A DNA stretch of 64,000 nt from Patescibacteria group bacterium. Its GTDB lineage: Bacteria > Patescibacteriota > Microgenomatia > UBA8517. The stretch is taken from the NCBI GenBank assembly GCA_035549555.1, contig DASZQR010000010.1, positions 496,001-560,000 of the forward strand. The letters are read 5' to 3'. The position numbers were made by a program, and so were the translations under genes. Below the pieces are notes generated by a model. It was not told the DNA's origin, did not search any database, and saw only the letters and a list, made by a program, of their open reading frames with translations. Shown here piece after piece: positions 1-8,062 of the stretch (position 1 is its first letter; each line of letters starts with the position of its first letter).

Positions 1-639
1 ATCTGGCAAATCAACTTCTTCAAATTCAGGTAATACCTCAACCAACGAAAAAGAAGTTTGTCTTAATTTATCTGCATTAAAAGGCGATTGTCTTACAAGT
101 CGGTGTGTCCCCGCTTCTCCTTTTAAATATCCATATGCATAATTTCCCATCACATTTATAACAATGCTTTTTATTCCCGCTTCTTCTCCATCAGTCTGGT
201 CAATCACATCAGCCCTCCATCCCTTTCTCTCAAAAAATCTTAAATACATGCGAGTAAGCATAGAAGTCCAGTCCATGGCCTCAGTTCCCCCCTGCCCGGC
301 ATGAATTGAAAGTGTGGCATTTTTCTTATCATTTGGCCCGCTTAAATATTTTTTCAAAACTAATTTATCAAATCTCACTCGCACCTTCTTTAGTTCTTCG
401 TTTACATCTTCTGAATTTGAAAGTTCATTTATAATTTTTATTTCTTCATCAAGATTTTTTACTTCATCAACTTCAGTTTTTAAATCAGAAATGTTTTGCA
501 TAAGAGTCTTAGCTTTACCCTGATCATTCCATAAATTTGGATCAAGTGATTCTTCAGTAAGTTTTTTTAAAGTTTCCTCTTTTTGAGAAAGATTATATGA
601 CTTCTTAAATTCATCAAATTCCTGTATTAATTCTTGCAT
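1..639 (-). CDS. prfB: Peptide chain release factor 2 (RF2), 3' part missing
   Basis: RF2 recognises UGA and UAA in the ribosomal A site and releases the finished peptide. The first 213 codons are here; the gene runs off the window before the GGQ catalytic loop. Visible are the N-terminal helical domain (about 1-100) and the start of the codon-recognition core with HAGQGGTEAMDW, a sequence typical of RF2. The reading frame is open from ATG without the in-frame UGA near codon 25 that drives programmed frameshifting in E. coli prfB, so autoregulation by frameshifting is not apparent. A TATACT hexamer ends exactly 6 nt before the ATG, so the mRNA is probably leaderless. Its presence shows that UGA is read as stop here. 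Confidence 0.95.
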   Translation of the reverse strand, partial: MQELIQEFDEFKKSYNLSQKEETLKKLTEESLDPNLWNDQGKAKTLMQNISDLKTEVDEVKNLDEEIKIINELSNSEDVNEELKKVRVRFDKLVLKKYLSGPNDKKNATLSIHAGQGGTEAMDWTSMLTRMYLRFFERKGWRADVIDQTDGEEAGIKSIVINVMGNYAYGYLKGEAGTHRLVRQSPFNADKLRQTSFSLVEVLPEFEEVDLPD

Positions 640-697
640 GATTGAAGTATATCAAAATATATTTGTAAATAATTAAATTAATGCTATTATTCAAAAA

Positions 698-1060
698 ATG
701 TCAGCAAATGAACTAGACAGATTATCTATGCAAGAAGAACAAATCAAAAAAGTTCTTACCCAATTGCAAAACCAAAAACCACTCTCTCAAGCAGATTTCA
801 TATCAACAATATCTATAGTAAATGAACTTTTTGAATCAAGACAATCATTCTGTTATAAAACAATAGGAGCTTTTTCAGCAGCATCACTACTTGGAATGAT
901 AAAACCGGAACCAGACATAGAATTAGCAAAAAAATTAATATGGATAAAATCAAAGGCTCAAGCTTATTATGAAACAACACCAGGAATTCAAAAAACAGAC
1001 CACTTATTAACAATGACAATGTGGAAATATTTAATTTCTGGAGCTTCACAACGACACTAA
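698..1060 (+). CDS. Hypothetical protein, 120 aa
   Basis: No family recognised. The protein is mostly helical by composition, without signal peptide or clear membrane segment. The first 40 residues are rich in Gln, Glu and Lys (LSMQEEQIKKVLTQLQ) and could form a coiled coil; one Cys (FCYKT) and a Trp-rich C-terminus (MWKYLISG) follow. The start at ATG 698 is supported by a TATTAT hexamer ending 7 nt upstream. It is divergent from prfB and convergent with the next gene with a 1-nt gap. Codon use matches the neighbours, so it is likely a real gene. Confidence 0.65.
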   Translation: MSANELDRLSMQEEQIKKVLTQLQNQKPLSQADFISTISIVNELFESRQSFCYKTIGAFSAASLLGMIKPEPDIELAKKLIWIKSKAQAYYETTPGIQKTDHLLTMTMWKYLISGASQRH

Positions 1061-1061
1061 T

Positions 1062-1376
1062 TTATTTAATCTTTGGCCAGCAAGCTTTTGGCACATTTAA
1101 CTCCTCAAGAAACTGTGTATGTTCATATTGAAGCATATTTTTTATAATCGAATTCTTAGTTGTAATTGTTTTTCCATTTACTAGTAAAAATCCATCAGTA
1201 ATTAAAATCATAATTAACCCAACAAAAAGTCCGCCTGCAAAAACAGGTATTGACCAGCTCAAAAAATTCCGAACAATGTAAGCAATAACCAGAATAAGTA
1301 CAAAAAATAAAATAATAATTGCTGCTGCTTGCCATACATCCGGAGCAACCTTAATACTCTCAAGGTGAAGCTTCAT
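1062..1376 (-). CDS. Small two-helix membrane protein, 104 aa
   Basis: No family recognised. Two hydrophobic segments (about 18-37 and 43-65) separated by a short loop indicate a two-pass inner membrane protein, with a mostly polar C-terminal tail (about 70-104) ending in KACWPKIK. A TATATT hexamer ends 6 nt before the ATG, matching the leaderless pattern of this genome. It sits just downstream of the LytR_C gene on the same strand (18-nt gap), so it could also be read from that transcript. Confidence 0.65.
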   Translation of the reverse strand: MKLHLESIKVAPDVWQAAAIIILFFVLILVIAYIVRNFLSWSIPVFAGGLFVGLIMILITDGFLLVNGKTITTKNSIIKNMLQYEHTQFLEELNVPKACWPKIK

Positions 1377-1394
1377 AGCTTCAATATATCACAA

Positions 1395-1991
1395 TTATGG
1401 AGTTGCAGTCGGTTCTGAAGTATCAGTTGGGCTTGCAGAAGCAGTATCGCCTTTTCGTGTTCCAGTTGTAATCTGAATATCAGTTCCTGATGGCAAGGCA
1501 GAACTATCAGTAGACACACTTGTATACATGTCATTTAATGTAGAATTAATTTCAGTAACAACATCCTGCGACACATTTGGCCCAAAGTCTACAGTTGTAG
1601 TTGTTGCATTTTGGCTATCTGCATTTCCAGTTGTCACGTTTGTATATCCAAGTGTTTTAAGTTTATCAGCTAAAATTCCTGCTTCCCCGGCAATTCCTGT
1701 TCCATTTAGTACTGAAACATTAAGAGCGGTTTTATCAGCTGGAGTTGGTGATGGCGTCGGTACTGGAGTACTAACTGTAGTTAAATCACTTGTTGGTTCT
1801 GGAGTTGGTTCGTCAGTCGAAGAACTTCTTGAGCTTTTGAAAACAAAAAATGTTACTCCACCAATAACAACTAAAAATAAAATTAAAATAACAAGCCATT
1901 TCCAATTTTTCTTATTTTCTTGTTGCTGAGGAACAGGAGTTGTTCCAGGAAAACCAACTGGTGGTGTTTGTGGATTATTCGTTTCTTCCAT
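1395..1991 (-). CDS. LytR C-terminal (LytR_C) domain membrane-anchored protein
   Basis: A 198-aa protein with a Pro/Gln-rich cytoplasmic start, one membrane helix (about 31-52), a Ser/Thr/Pro linker (53-88) and an extracytoplasmic domain (about 90-165) whose LNVSVLNGTGIAGEAG and LKTLGYTNV are typical of LytR_C. That domain is often found at the C-terminus of LytR-CpsA-Psr cell-wall ligases; here it stands alone, so a role at the envelope is inferred but no catalytic part is present. The tail is again Thr/Pro-rich and probably disordered. TATACT lies 10 nt before the ATG. Confidence 0.8.
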   Translation of the reverse strand: MEETNNPQTPPVGFPGTTPVPQQQENKKNWKWLVILILFLVVIGGVTFFVFKSSRSSSTDEPTPEPTSDLTTVSTPVPTPSPTPADKTALNVSVLNGTGIAGEAGILADKLKTLGYTNVTTGNADSQNATTTTVDFGPNVSQDVVTEINSTLNDMYTSVSTDSSALPSGTDIQITTGTRKGDTASASPTDTSEPTATP

Positions 1992-2131
1992 TTAAGAGCT
2001 AAGTATAAACATCTAATACAATAAATGTCAAATCTGATTAATGTCATTTTTTCTAGAACCACTTGATATTTTTGTTACTATATTTTACAGTGATTATAGA
2101 AAGATCTTTTCATCTTAAGGAGGTGATTTAA

Positions 2132-2230
2132 ATGCCAGTTAAAAAACGAAAAACAGCAAAGAGAAAAACAACCCACAAGGTAACTCATAAAAGGAAGAAA
2201 GGTGGAGTTCATCGAAAGCGACGAAAGTAA
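2132..2230 (+). CDS. Very small Lys/Arg-rich protein, 32 aa
   Basis: The ORF begins MPVKKRKTAKRK and ends HRKRRK; over half of its residues are Lys or Arg, with three His. It has a strong Shine-Dalgarno (AAGGAGGTGAT, 4 nt before ATG) and a dedicated terminator downstream, both signs of a real expressed gene. Such composition suggests nucleic-acid binding, such as a histone-tail-like or ribosome-associated peptide, but no family can be named from sequence alone. It belongs to the minority of genes here with an SD-bearing leader. Confidence 0.7.
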   Translation: MPVKKRKTAKRKTTHKVTHKRKKGGVHRKRRK

Positions 2231-2240
2231 GCCTGTCCTG

Positions 2241-2280
2241 CAAAAAACCTGTTACGATTTATTTCTTAGCAGGTTTTTTG
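2241..2280. terminator. Bidirectional intrinsic terminator
   Basis: An 11-nt perfect inverted repeat (CAAAAAACCTG, then CAGGTTTTTTG) with an 18-nt loop ends in T-rich arms on both strands. It lies between the converging 32-aa basic gene and the glycosyltransferase gene and includes the last codons of the latter. Confidence 0.75.
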
Positions 2281-3845
2281 TTGGTTAAAATAATTTGAGT
2301 TAAAATTCTTTTCTGGACATCAATTCCTCCAAACATTTTCTCTTCAATCAGTTTACTATTTTCATTTGCCCAATCAATCAAATTATTTTTATATTGCGGA
2401 GGAATTCTGTTTGTCGTATCCATTATTAAAAATAAAAATTTTTCGCTTCCGTTTGGTTTACTCAAAGTATTATACGGATAAAGTTGATCTCCCCCGGCAA
2501 AAGTTGGCAAATATTGATATTTATTTTTTCCATACCAATAATATTGATAACCCCAAACTGCATTTATATAAAGCGGGTTTGTTAGTGTATTAATTTCAAA
2601 ATGTGCGCCATTTGCAGATTTATAAGTATAATCAACAACTTGAATTTGGTAATTCATGATGCTTGATAAATCAGGATCAAGTAAAGTTTGACCTTGTCCT
2701 TGAACATTCTCAATTGCATTCAAATTCATAAAAATAACTGCAATTAAAACTCCAGCAACAATAAATTTTGGTCGCACTTTAATAAGTACATAAGTAAACG
2801 CAAAAATAATTGCGATAGGTCTTCCAATTAAAAACCAGGGTTCATTAGAAGTTCCAAGTAAAAACATCAAAGCAGGCGACAAAAAATAAATTACTACAAA
2901 TAAAATTTTGTCACGTTGTTTTTTTAATTTAAAATTTTTCACCAAATCAAAAATTAATACCAATAAAATTATTATTCCAATTATTTCTCCAATCTTTAAA
3001 TTATTTGGAGAAAAATTATCTGAAAAAGAATTCCAGCTAACTAAAAAATTTCCAAAAAGTTTTACAAAAGGTTGATGTGATGCAGTTCCTCCTAAATATT
3101 TATTTGCAAAAAAAATACTTTTTATTCCCATGAAATGATTTTTAAATTCTGTTGCAACAAGTGTTGATGTTGTAATTAAAAAAATAATTATCGAAAGTAA
3201 TAAATTCTTGGTTGTCGGCCATTTCATTTTTAAGAATAAAAATAATATTAAAAAAATTGGAATTAAATAAATAAAAAATAATTCAAACTCTATTGAAAAA
3301 CCTAAAAATAAGACTGTAATAAATAAATAATTTTTCTTGGATGTATTGTAATATTTCCAAAGTGCATAAAAAAATATTGGTACAGTAAAAATCGTCGGCG
3401 AAGGATTTGAAAGCCATCCTCCATATTGAATAATTTGATAAGAAACTGCCGTTAAAATACTTGCAATAATTCCTGCATACTTATTTCTAAAAAAATCTTT
3501 TGCAAAAAAATAAACGACAATTATAGTTGATGCATTCACAAAAACATTTACAAAGACAACGCCCATCGGATTTCCTTTTGTAAAAATTAAAGGTGAAACC
3601 ATGAAATACCACCAGGCGACACCATGATGCAGATAAGGATTATTTCCCGCAGTTGGTCCAATAATTGCCAAATGATGGTCGCGAAAAATCGAAGTTGCAG
3701 CAAAAAGGTCACGCGCCTGATCAAAACCAATTTCGGTATTATAAAAAGTTACCGACCATACTCTAATCAAAAATCCAAAAACAAAAATTACAAAAACTAT
3801 TAAATACTCTTTTTTAATAATTGATTTTATGCCTCTCTTTACCAT
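2259..3845 (-). CDS. GT39/ArnT-like polytopic glycosyltransferase
   Basis: A 528-aa integral membrane protein with roughly ten hydrophobic helices. After the first helix comes a loop with GFDQARDLFAA, the position of the catalytic acidic residue in PMT/ArnT-type (GT-C fold) transferases, followed by NPYLHHGVAWWYFMVSPL. Such enzymes move a sugar from a polyprenyl-phosphate donor onto protein or glycan on the outer face of the membrane. A soluble C-terminal part (about 390-528) ends the protein. Donor and acceptor cannot be told. The 5' end overlaps the preceding frame-broken gene by 32 nt, suggesting one transcript. A second paralogue-like gene is at 60339-61868. Confidence 0.75.
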   Translation of the reverse strand: MVKRGIKSIIKKEYLIVFVIFVFGFLIRVWSVTFYNTEIGFDQARDLFAATSIFRDHHLAIIGPTAGNNPYLHHGVAWWYFMVSPLIFTKGNPMGVVFVNVFVNASTIIVVYFFAKDFFRNKYAGIIASILTAVSYQIIQYGGWLSNPSPTIFTVPIFFYALWKYYNTSKKNYLFITVLFLGFSIEFELFFIYLIPIFLILFLFLKMKWPTTKNLLLSIIIFLITTSTLVATEFKNHFMGIKSIFFANKYLGGTASHQPFVKLFGNFLVSWNSFSDNFSPNNLKIGEIIGIIILLVLIFDLVKNFKLKKQRDKILFVVIYFLSPALMFLLGTSNEPWFLIGRPIAIIFAFTYVLIKVRPKFIVAGVLIAVIFMNLNAIENVQGQGQTLLDPDLSSIMNYQIQVVDYTYKSANGAHFEINTLTNPLYINAVWGYQYYWYGKNKYQYLPTFAGGDQLYPYNTLSKPNGSEKFLFLIMDTTNRIPPQYKNNLIDWANENSKLIEEKMFGGIDVQKRILTQIILTNKKPAKK

Positions 3846-4901
3846 CTCTAATTAATTCTACCAAAGCTTTATACTGATCAATACTTTTAATTACAACTTT
3901 TGGATTATTTAACAAAATTAAATGTTTTACCCGATATGGAAGCTCACGCGAATTCAAAAAGTTTTTAGAGGCAAGAAAATTTCTCTCGTATACATAATAG
4001 CTACATAAATTATTTCTACATCTGATATTGTATTGCTTTGGATTTGCCTCTAAGATACCTGCCACAAAAGAAATATCACCATTTGTCGGATCTAAAAACC
4101 ATTTGGGGAATGATTCTGATTTCTTGGTATCGCAAACTGTGAAGTTCTCCATGCTAAATCTTGGGCGTTTTCCGTTTGTCTAATTGATCCGCCTCTTCTT
4201 GCGTATTGGTAAGCTTTTTCGTTTGGAAAAGGATCAAGCCCATATATCCAATTAATATTATCTCGATCCCCAAAGATCCATATAGGGCCCTCACACAATA
4301 TTAATCAAATACAAAAAGGTACTCTCCAAATTATTATTAGCTTCTCTAGCTAAAAGATCAAAAAATCGTACATTACTTGGTCCATATATTCTCTTGTAGA
4401 GAAAAACATAGAATTGTCTAGTCCGTACTGCAAACTTGTCCCAGCAGGCCCCTGCATCACTATTTTGCGATATTCTCTCTTCACATCGGAAACTGTATCT
4501 GCAATTGTTTTAATACGTGTCGCTACAAGTTCAAATGATTGCAGAGGTACACCTTTTGGTGTAGCAATAACTGGACGCCTCCCAAGCCGCAAAAAAGCAG
4601 CTTTTTCATCGAATGCATTTCTTCTAGCCTTGCCTAAATATGGAATAATAACATTATCCATTAACCAATCTTTGCCACTATCTGGCAATCCAAAGATTCC
4701 AACAACTCTTTGGACCTTAAGTAAACTTTGTTCTTCAAAATCAGATATCTCTTTATCAAAACTAAGAAGATCTTGAACTAAATTTAACGAATTACCTAAA
4801 AGGTCAGTAGTATATGGAAAAATTTGTAAACTAGAAGCTTTTTGCAATGCTAATTCTCTATTTGATAAATTAAACTGATTGTGTTCAACTCCTCCTATCA
4901 T
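3814..4901 (-). pseudogene. P-loop (kinase-like) protein broken by frameshifts
   Basis: Three successive frames read as one protein. 4901-4350 begins MIGGVEHNQF and carries GIFGLPDSGKDW, a Walker A-like loop; it stops just after a run of six T (minus strand, about 4355). A +1 reading continues DLLAREANNN to about 4300, a further shift gives CEGPIWIFGDRDNINW and ENAQDLAW (to about 4140), and the last frame runs MENFTVCDTKKSESF to the stop at 3814. Three single-base changes within 220 bases mean either decay or consensus errors. A nucleoside or nucleotide kinase fold is the best guess. Its ATG overlaps the kinase stop (ATGA), so the two would be translationally coupled. Confidence 0.7.
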
Positions 4902-6034
4902 CTTTTTGGCAAAGTTATCACAACTGTAGTGCCTTTTCCAAGTTGAGATTTAACTTCAATCTCTCCTTTATGAGTTTTCATAATTTTTTTGGCCAGATAT
5001 AGACCAAGCCCCATTCCGGTTTTTTTAGACGTACCTTTATAAAATCTACCAAAAATATTAGTCAAATTATTTTTCGATATCCCTTCTCCGTGATCAGTAA
5101 CAGAAATATAAAATTTCCCATTTTTTTGTTTAGTCTCAATGTCTATTTCAGAAGCTTCTGGAGAAAACTTGATTGCATTATTTAGAACATTGATTAAAAC
5201 TTCCCTTATTTTTTCTTGATCAATAAAAGTTTCAAACTCACGATTTTCGTTTAAATTATAATTAATATTTGGAGATAGTTTATCGTTTTTATACCATAAC
5301 ACAACAGACTTAATCAAATCATACAAATTAGTTCTATTAAATTTATAATGGAGCTCTCCTTTGTTATATGAATCAACTTCAAGAAATTCATTTACCAAAT
5401 AATTAACTCTTTTTATTGCACTTTTTATCTTCTCAGCGTCTCTTTTTCCGCTTTCAGTTGAAACTTTCTTAGCCAAGCTGTCAGAGTACAAAGATATTAC
5501 AGTAAGCGGAGTTTTAAGTTCATGTGAAGCAAGCGACATAAAAAGATTACGCGATTCAATAGCTTTTTTAAGATCTTCATTTAGAGTCATATTTCTTATC
5601 GCAAGTGTTGCAAGAGGTGCAAAAATCATTAATTTATCAAGTTCTTCTTCTTTTAGATTTTGTTTTTTTGATAAAATAGACAAAACCCCAACCGTCATTC
5701 CCCCATATAAAAGAGGAACAATTATCTCAGAACGTACTCCAAGAATCCGAAGCTCTGAATGGTCAGATTCTTTTGGTGAAGAAATCAAAACCGGAGTTCC
5801 ATTTTTAAAGGCAGAATAGACTTTTCCTTTCGCTCTTGCTTCAACATTATATAAAGTCCTATACGAAGAAAAAACTCTTACAGGAACTTCTTTTTTTACC
5901 AGAAAAACAGATCCGTAATCTGCATCAACCAAATTAATTGCCTCTTTTACAACAAGATGATACATCTGTTCTTTGTCATGAATTGTTAAAAAATGAAGCG
6001 CCGAGTTATATATTCTCTCCCAAACACTATCCAT
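4898..6034 (-). CDS. Soluble GAF-domain sensor histidine kinase
   Basis: About 378 aa. A GAF-like sensor (about 10-150, including VDADYGSVFLV and GVRSEIIVPLL) is followed by HisKA with the phospho-acceptor His171 (SLASHELKTPL) and an HATPase_c domain with N box (NVLNNAIKFSP), G1 (DHGEGIS) and G2 (GMGLGLYLAKK). No membrane segment is present, so it senses a cytoplasmic or diffusible signal. A longer frame to 6118 would overlap the upstream gene; ATG 6034 (MDSVWERIY) is preferred, with TATACT 12 nt upstream. The OmpR-type regulator at 7379-8050 is the nearest possible partner. Confidence 0.88.
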   Translation of the reverse strand: MDSVWERIYNSALHFLTIHDKEQMYHLVVKEAINLVDADYGSVFLVKKEVPVRVFSSYRTLYNVEARAKGKVYSAFKNGTPVLISSPKESDHSELRILGVRSEIIVPLLYGGMTVGVLSILSKKQNLKEEELDKLMIFAPLATLAIRNMTLNEDLKKAIESRNLFMSLASHELKTPLTVISLYSDSLAKKVSTESGKRDAEKIKSAIKRVNYLVNEFLEVDSYNKGELHYKFNRTNLYDLIKSVVLWYKNDKLSPNINYNLNENREFETFIDQEKIREVLINVLNNAIKFSPEASEIDIETKQKNGKFYISVTDHGEGISKNNLTNIFGRFYKGTSKKTGMGLGLYLAKKIMKTHKGEIEVKSQLGKGTTVVITLPKR

Positions 6035-6056
6035 AAATGTATTGATAGTATATATC

Positions 6057-6491
6057 CTAACCCAATATTTTTCCCAAAAGACGTGTGGACTTCTTAAATG
6101 CTTTTTCGATGTTTTCAATATCCCGCTTTCCAGTTTTTATCTGAATATTGAAAATATACGGATTATCAACTGCCCAGTTTGTCACTCCCTCATAAATCGC
6201 CTGTTTACATCCTGAATTAAGCTTAGTAATACAAAGATACTCAAGCATAATATGTTCAAACAAGTGTCCAAGCTCAGTTTGTCCACTCTCTTCTTTAAAA
6301 TTTTTGTTTTCTTCATTAAAACATTCGCATTTAAAAATACTGGGTAAGTCAGAGCTTAAAACAGGAACAGTAGCAGGAATAGATTTGGTGTTAATGTACT
6401 TTTTATAATAAACCTCCATTATTAGATTCAATTTACCATATCTAATCTTGCCATCAATTGTGAATCTTCTATCCTGGAAGTTTAATAACAT
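6057..6491 (-). CDS. Protein resembling the N-terminal domain of cyanophycin synthetase
   Basis: About 144 aa. The core ELGHLFEHIMLEYLCITKL followed by AIYEGVTNW resembles the segment 'GTWxxHvxEHvaLELQxLAG' near the N-terminus of CphA-type ATP-grasp ligases; no ATP-grasp or Mur-ligase part follows, so this is at most a stand-alone version of that domain. Function unknown. The start at ATG 6491 (MLLNFQDRRF) is chosen because TACTAT lies 4 nt upstream and a tandem CTTACA operator lies directly upstream of that; a longer frame to 6527 would run into the repeats. The gene ends 22 nt before the histidine kinase, suggesting co-transcription. Confidence 0.55.
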   Translation of the reverse strand: MLLNFQDRRFTIDGKIRYGKLNLIMEVYYKKYINTKSIPATVPVLSSDLPSIFKCECFNEENKNFKEESGQTELGHLFEHIMLEYLCITKLNSGCKQAIYEGVTNWAVDNPYIFNIQIKTGKRDIENIEKAFKKSTRLLGKILG

Positions 6492-6505
6492 ACTTATAGT
6501 AAGGC

Positions 6506-6546
6506 TTCTTACAGAAGTCTTACACAAGGCTTACATTAATCTTAAT
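6506..6546. promoter_or_regulatory. Tandem CTTACA operator, 11-bp period
   Basis: CTTACA-like hexamers begin at 6508 (TCTTACA), 6519, 6530 and 6541 (CTTAAT): four copies spaced exactly 11 bp, one helical turn. Read on the minus strand they are TGTAAG repeats ending 6 nt before a TACTAT -10 of the gene starting at 6491. Direct repeats with this spacing are typical binding sites of OmpR/PhoB-family regulators, and such a regulator is encoded at 7379-8050. Confidence 0.65.
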
Positions 6547-6618
6547 GAGTAAAAAAGTCAAGCTGAAGAATTTGATTTAGTCTAAACTTCGGAATATTCT
6601 TGAGAGCATTTCAAAATC

Positions 6619-6747
6619 TTAAAATATACAAAAGAAGCCCAATAATAATAAGAACAGCTGAATTTCTCCAAACGGGCTTGGCAGGCTGGTTATAAGCCAA
6701 ACCACAATTACGAAAATAAGTAAATCCCCAAGAATTTTTATTCTCAT
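6619..6747 (-). CDS. Possible small membrane protein, 42 aa
   Basis: MRIKILGDLLIFVIVVWLI is a good start of a small two-helix membrane protein, with a second hydrophobic stretch FLLLLGFFCIF. A single-base shift near 6690 would give an alternative second half with NQPAKPVWRNSAVLIII, ending at 6611, which looks at least as natural, so the sequence may contain an indel. No Shine-Dalgarno or well-placed -10 was found. Without this ORF, 6492-6823 is non-coding. Confidence 0.35.
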   Translation of the reverse strand: MRIKILGDLLIFVIVVWLITSLPSPFGEIQLFLLLLGFFCIF

Positions 6748-6823
6748 AAAATTCTTACTATTTTTAATATAAGTTTCTGACTCATCTAGTAAAAAATAAC
6801 TTTAGACTGGAGGTGAAAACAAG

Positions 6824-7060
6824 GTGGGAATAATTTTATGGATTATTTTTGGAGGAATTGCTGGCTGGATTGCCTCAGTCATTATGAAAAGCAGCCACGG
6901 AATGATTGCAGACATTGTAATCGGAATAATCGGTGCTCTTGTTGGTGGATTTTTAATGAGCATTCTAGGTTCATCTGGAGTTACAGGACTTAATTTATAT
7001 AGCTTAATAGTAGCGGTAATCGGAGCTATCGTACTTATTTGGGTTTCAAGATTAATTTAA
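6824..7060 (+). CDS. GlsB/YeaQ/YmgE family small membrane protein
   Basis: A 78-aa protein with three hydrophobic segments and the Gly-rich motifs GGIAGWIAS and GIIGALVGGF of the transglycosylase-associated (GlsB/YeaQ) family, often induced by stress in other bacteria; the molecular role is unknown. The start is GTG, supported by GGAGGTGA 8 nt upstream. It belongs to the SD-led class of small genes and lies in a cluster with the KGG protein and the OmpR-type regulator. Confidence 0.85.
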   Translation: MGIILWIIFGGIAGWIASVIMKSSHGMIADIVIGIIGALVGGFLMSILGSSGVTGLNLYSLIVAVIGAIVLIWVSRLI

Positions 7061-7067
7061 GTTAATT

Positions 7068-7084
7068 CTTGTAAGACTCTTACG
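7068..7084. promoter_or_regulatory. Possible regulator site CTTGTA-N5-CTTACG
   Basis: Two CTTACA-like half-sites start at 7068 and 7079, again 11 bp apart, as in the four-copy array at 6506-6546; GTAAGACTCTTAC is also a perfect inverted repeat. It lies upstream of the KGG-protein gene, so the same regulator could act here. Two copies only, hence weak. Confidence 0.35.
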
Positions 7085-7152
7085 TGAATTTCATTTCTTT
7101 ATCACGAGAATAAATTAAAAAGAAATCATAAAAGAAAGGAGGTGAATAATTA

Positions 7153-7341
7153 ATGGGAGACGACAACGATCAAAACCAAAATAGTTCTGGAAACAGTAAT
7201 AAAGGTTTTGCTTCTATGGATCCTGACAAGCAAAGAAAAATTGCAAGTAAAGGTGGAAAGGCTGCCCATAAAAATGGCACAGCCCATGAATGGACGAGTG
7301 AAGAAGCAAAAGAAGCTGGCCGTGTAGGTGGCCAGAGGTAA
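7153..7341 (+). CDS. KGG-motif (YciG/con-10-like) stress protein
   Basis: A 62-aa hydrophilic protein with MDPDKQRKIASKGGKAAH and EEAKEAGRVGGQR, two copies of the KGG repeat of small stress-associated proteins such as YciG. It is predicted soluble and probably disordered; biochemical role unknown. The start is supported by AAAGGAGGTGAAT upstream of ATG. A strong terminator follows directly. Confidence 0.88.
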   Translation: MGDDNDQNQNSSGNSNKGFASMDPDKQRKIASKGGKAAHKNGTAHEWTSEEAKEAGRVGGQR

Positions 7342-7354
7342 CTAAAGTAAGAAG

Positions 7355-7383
7355 GGCGGCCCGAAAGGGTCGCCTGTTTTATT
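7355..7383 (+). terminator. Intrinsic terminator of the KGG gene
   Basis: GGCGGCCC and GGGTCGCC pair (8 bp with one G-T) around a GAAA tetraloop, followed by TGTTTTATT. It lies 13 nt after the KGG stop and reaches into the 3' end of the converging regulator gene. Confidence 0.88.
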
Positions 7384-8050
7384 GGTGCGCGGAATAGCCA
7401 AAACCGCGTACACTATGCAAAAGCTTTTTTGGATATTTATTATCAATTTTTTTGCGTAAATATCCAAAATATACATCAACCACTCGGCTTTCAACGTCAG
7501 CAGAATAACCCCAAATCCTATTCAAAATCATATCTCTGGAAAGAACAATTCCTTCATTATTCATCAAATATTCCAATAATTTAAATTCTTGTGGTGTAAG
7601 TTTAATTTCATTTCCGCCTCTTTTCACTTCAAACTTTTTAGGATCAAGTTCAAGGTCTCCAATTTTTAATTTATTTTCTCCAGGCACTTTTGCACGAAGC
7701 CTTGCCTTAATTCTCGCCAAAAGTTCCTCAACCTCAAAAGGCTTGGTAATATAATCATCAGCTCCAACATTGAAAAGTTTAACTTTATCCTGAGTATCTG
7801 TTTTTGCAGTAAGAACAATCACGGGAATATCTGGAAAAATTTTATACATTTCAGCACAAACACTTTCACCACTCATATCAGGAAGTCCTAAATCAAGAAG
7901 GACAAGGTCAGGTTCATGATTTTTAAAATACTCAAGTCCGGCAACTCCTTTGTCTGTTGTATATACATTAAAATCATTCTCTGTCAAAAAATCTTTAAGA
8001 TATTCGTTAATGTCCTTATCATCCTCAATAACAAGAATGCTTGGAATCAT
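7379..8050 (-). CDS. OmpR/PhoB-family response regulator
   Basis: A 223-aa DNA-binding regulator. The receiver domain (1-115) has acidic D10/D11, phospho-acceptor Asp53 (LLDLGLPD), Thr81 and Lys103 (ITKPFE). The winged-helix Trans_reg_C domain (about 128-221) has LTPQEFKLLEYL and RVVDVYFGYLRKKI with a C-terminal RGFGY. It lies 12 nt downstream of the flavin operon on the same strand, but a TATACT hexamer ends 6 nt before its ATG, giving it its own leaderless promoter. Partner kinase probably 4898-6034; target sites probably the 11-bp CTTACA repeats nearby (both inferred). Confidence 0.93.
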   Translation of the reverse strand: MIPSILVIEDDKDINEYLKDFLTENDFNVYTTDKGVAGLEYFKNHEPDLVLLDLGLPDMSGESVCAEMYKIFPDIPVIVLTAKTDTQDKVKLFNVGADDYITKPFEVEELLARIKARLRAKVPGENKLKIGDLELDPKKFEVKRGGNEIKLTPQEFKLLEYLMNNEGIVLSRDMILNRIWGYSADVESRVVDVYFGYLRKKIDNKYPKKLLHSVRGFGYSAHQ

Positions 8051-8062
8051 GAAAGAAGTATA

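Noticed and set aside
1-639. Programmed frameshift site in prfB
   Set aside because: The frame is open from ATG through the usual frameshift position without an in-frame UGA.
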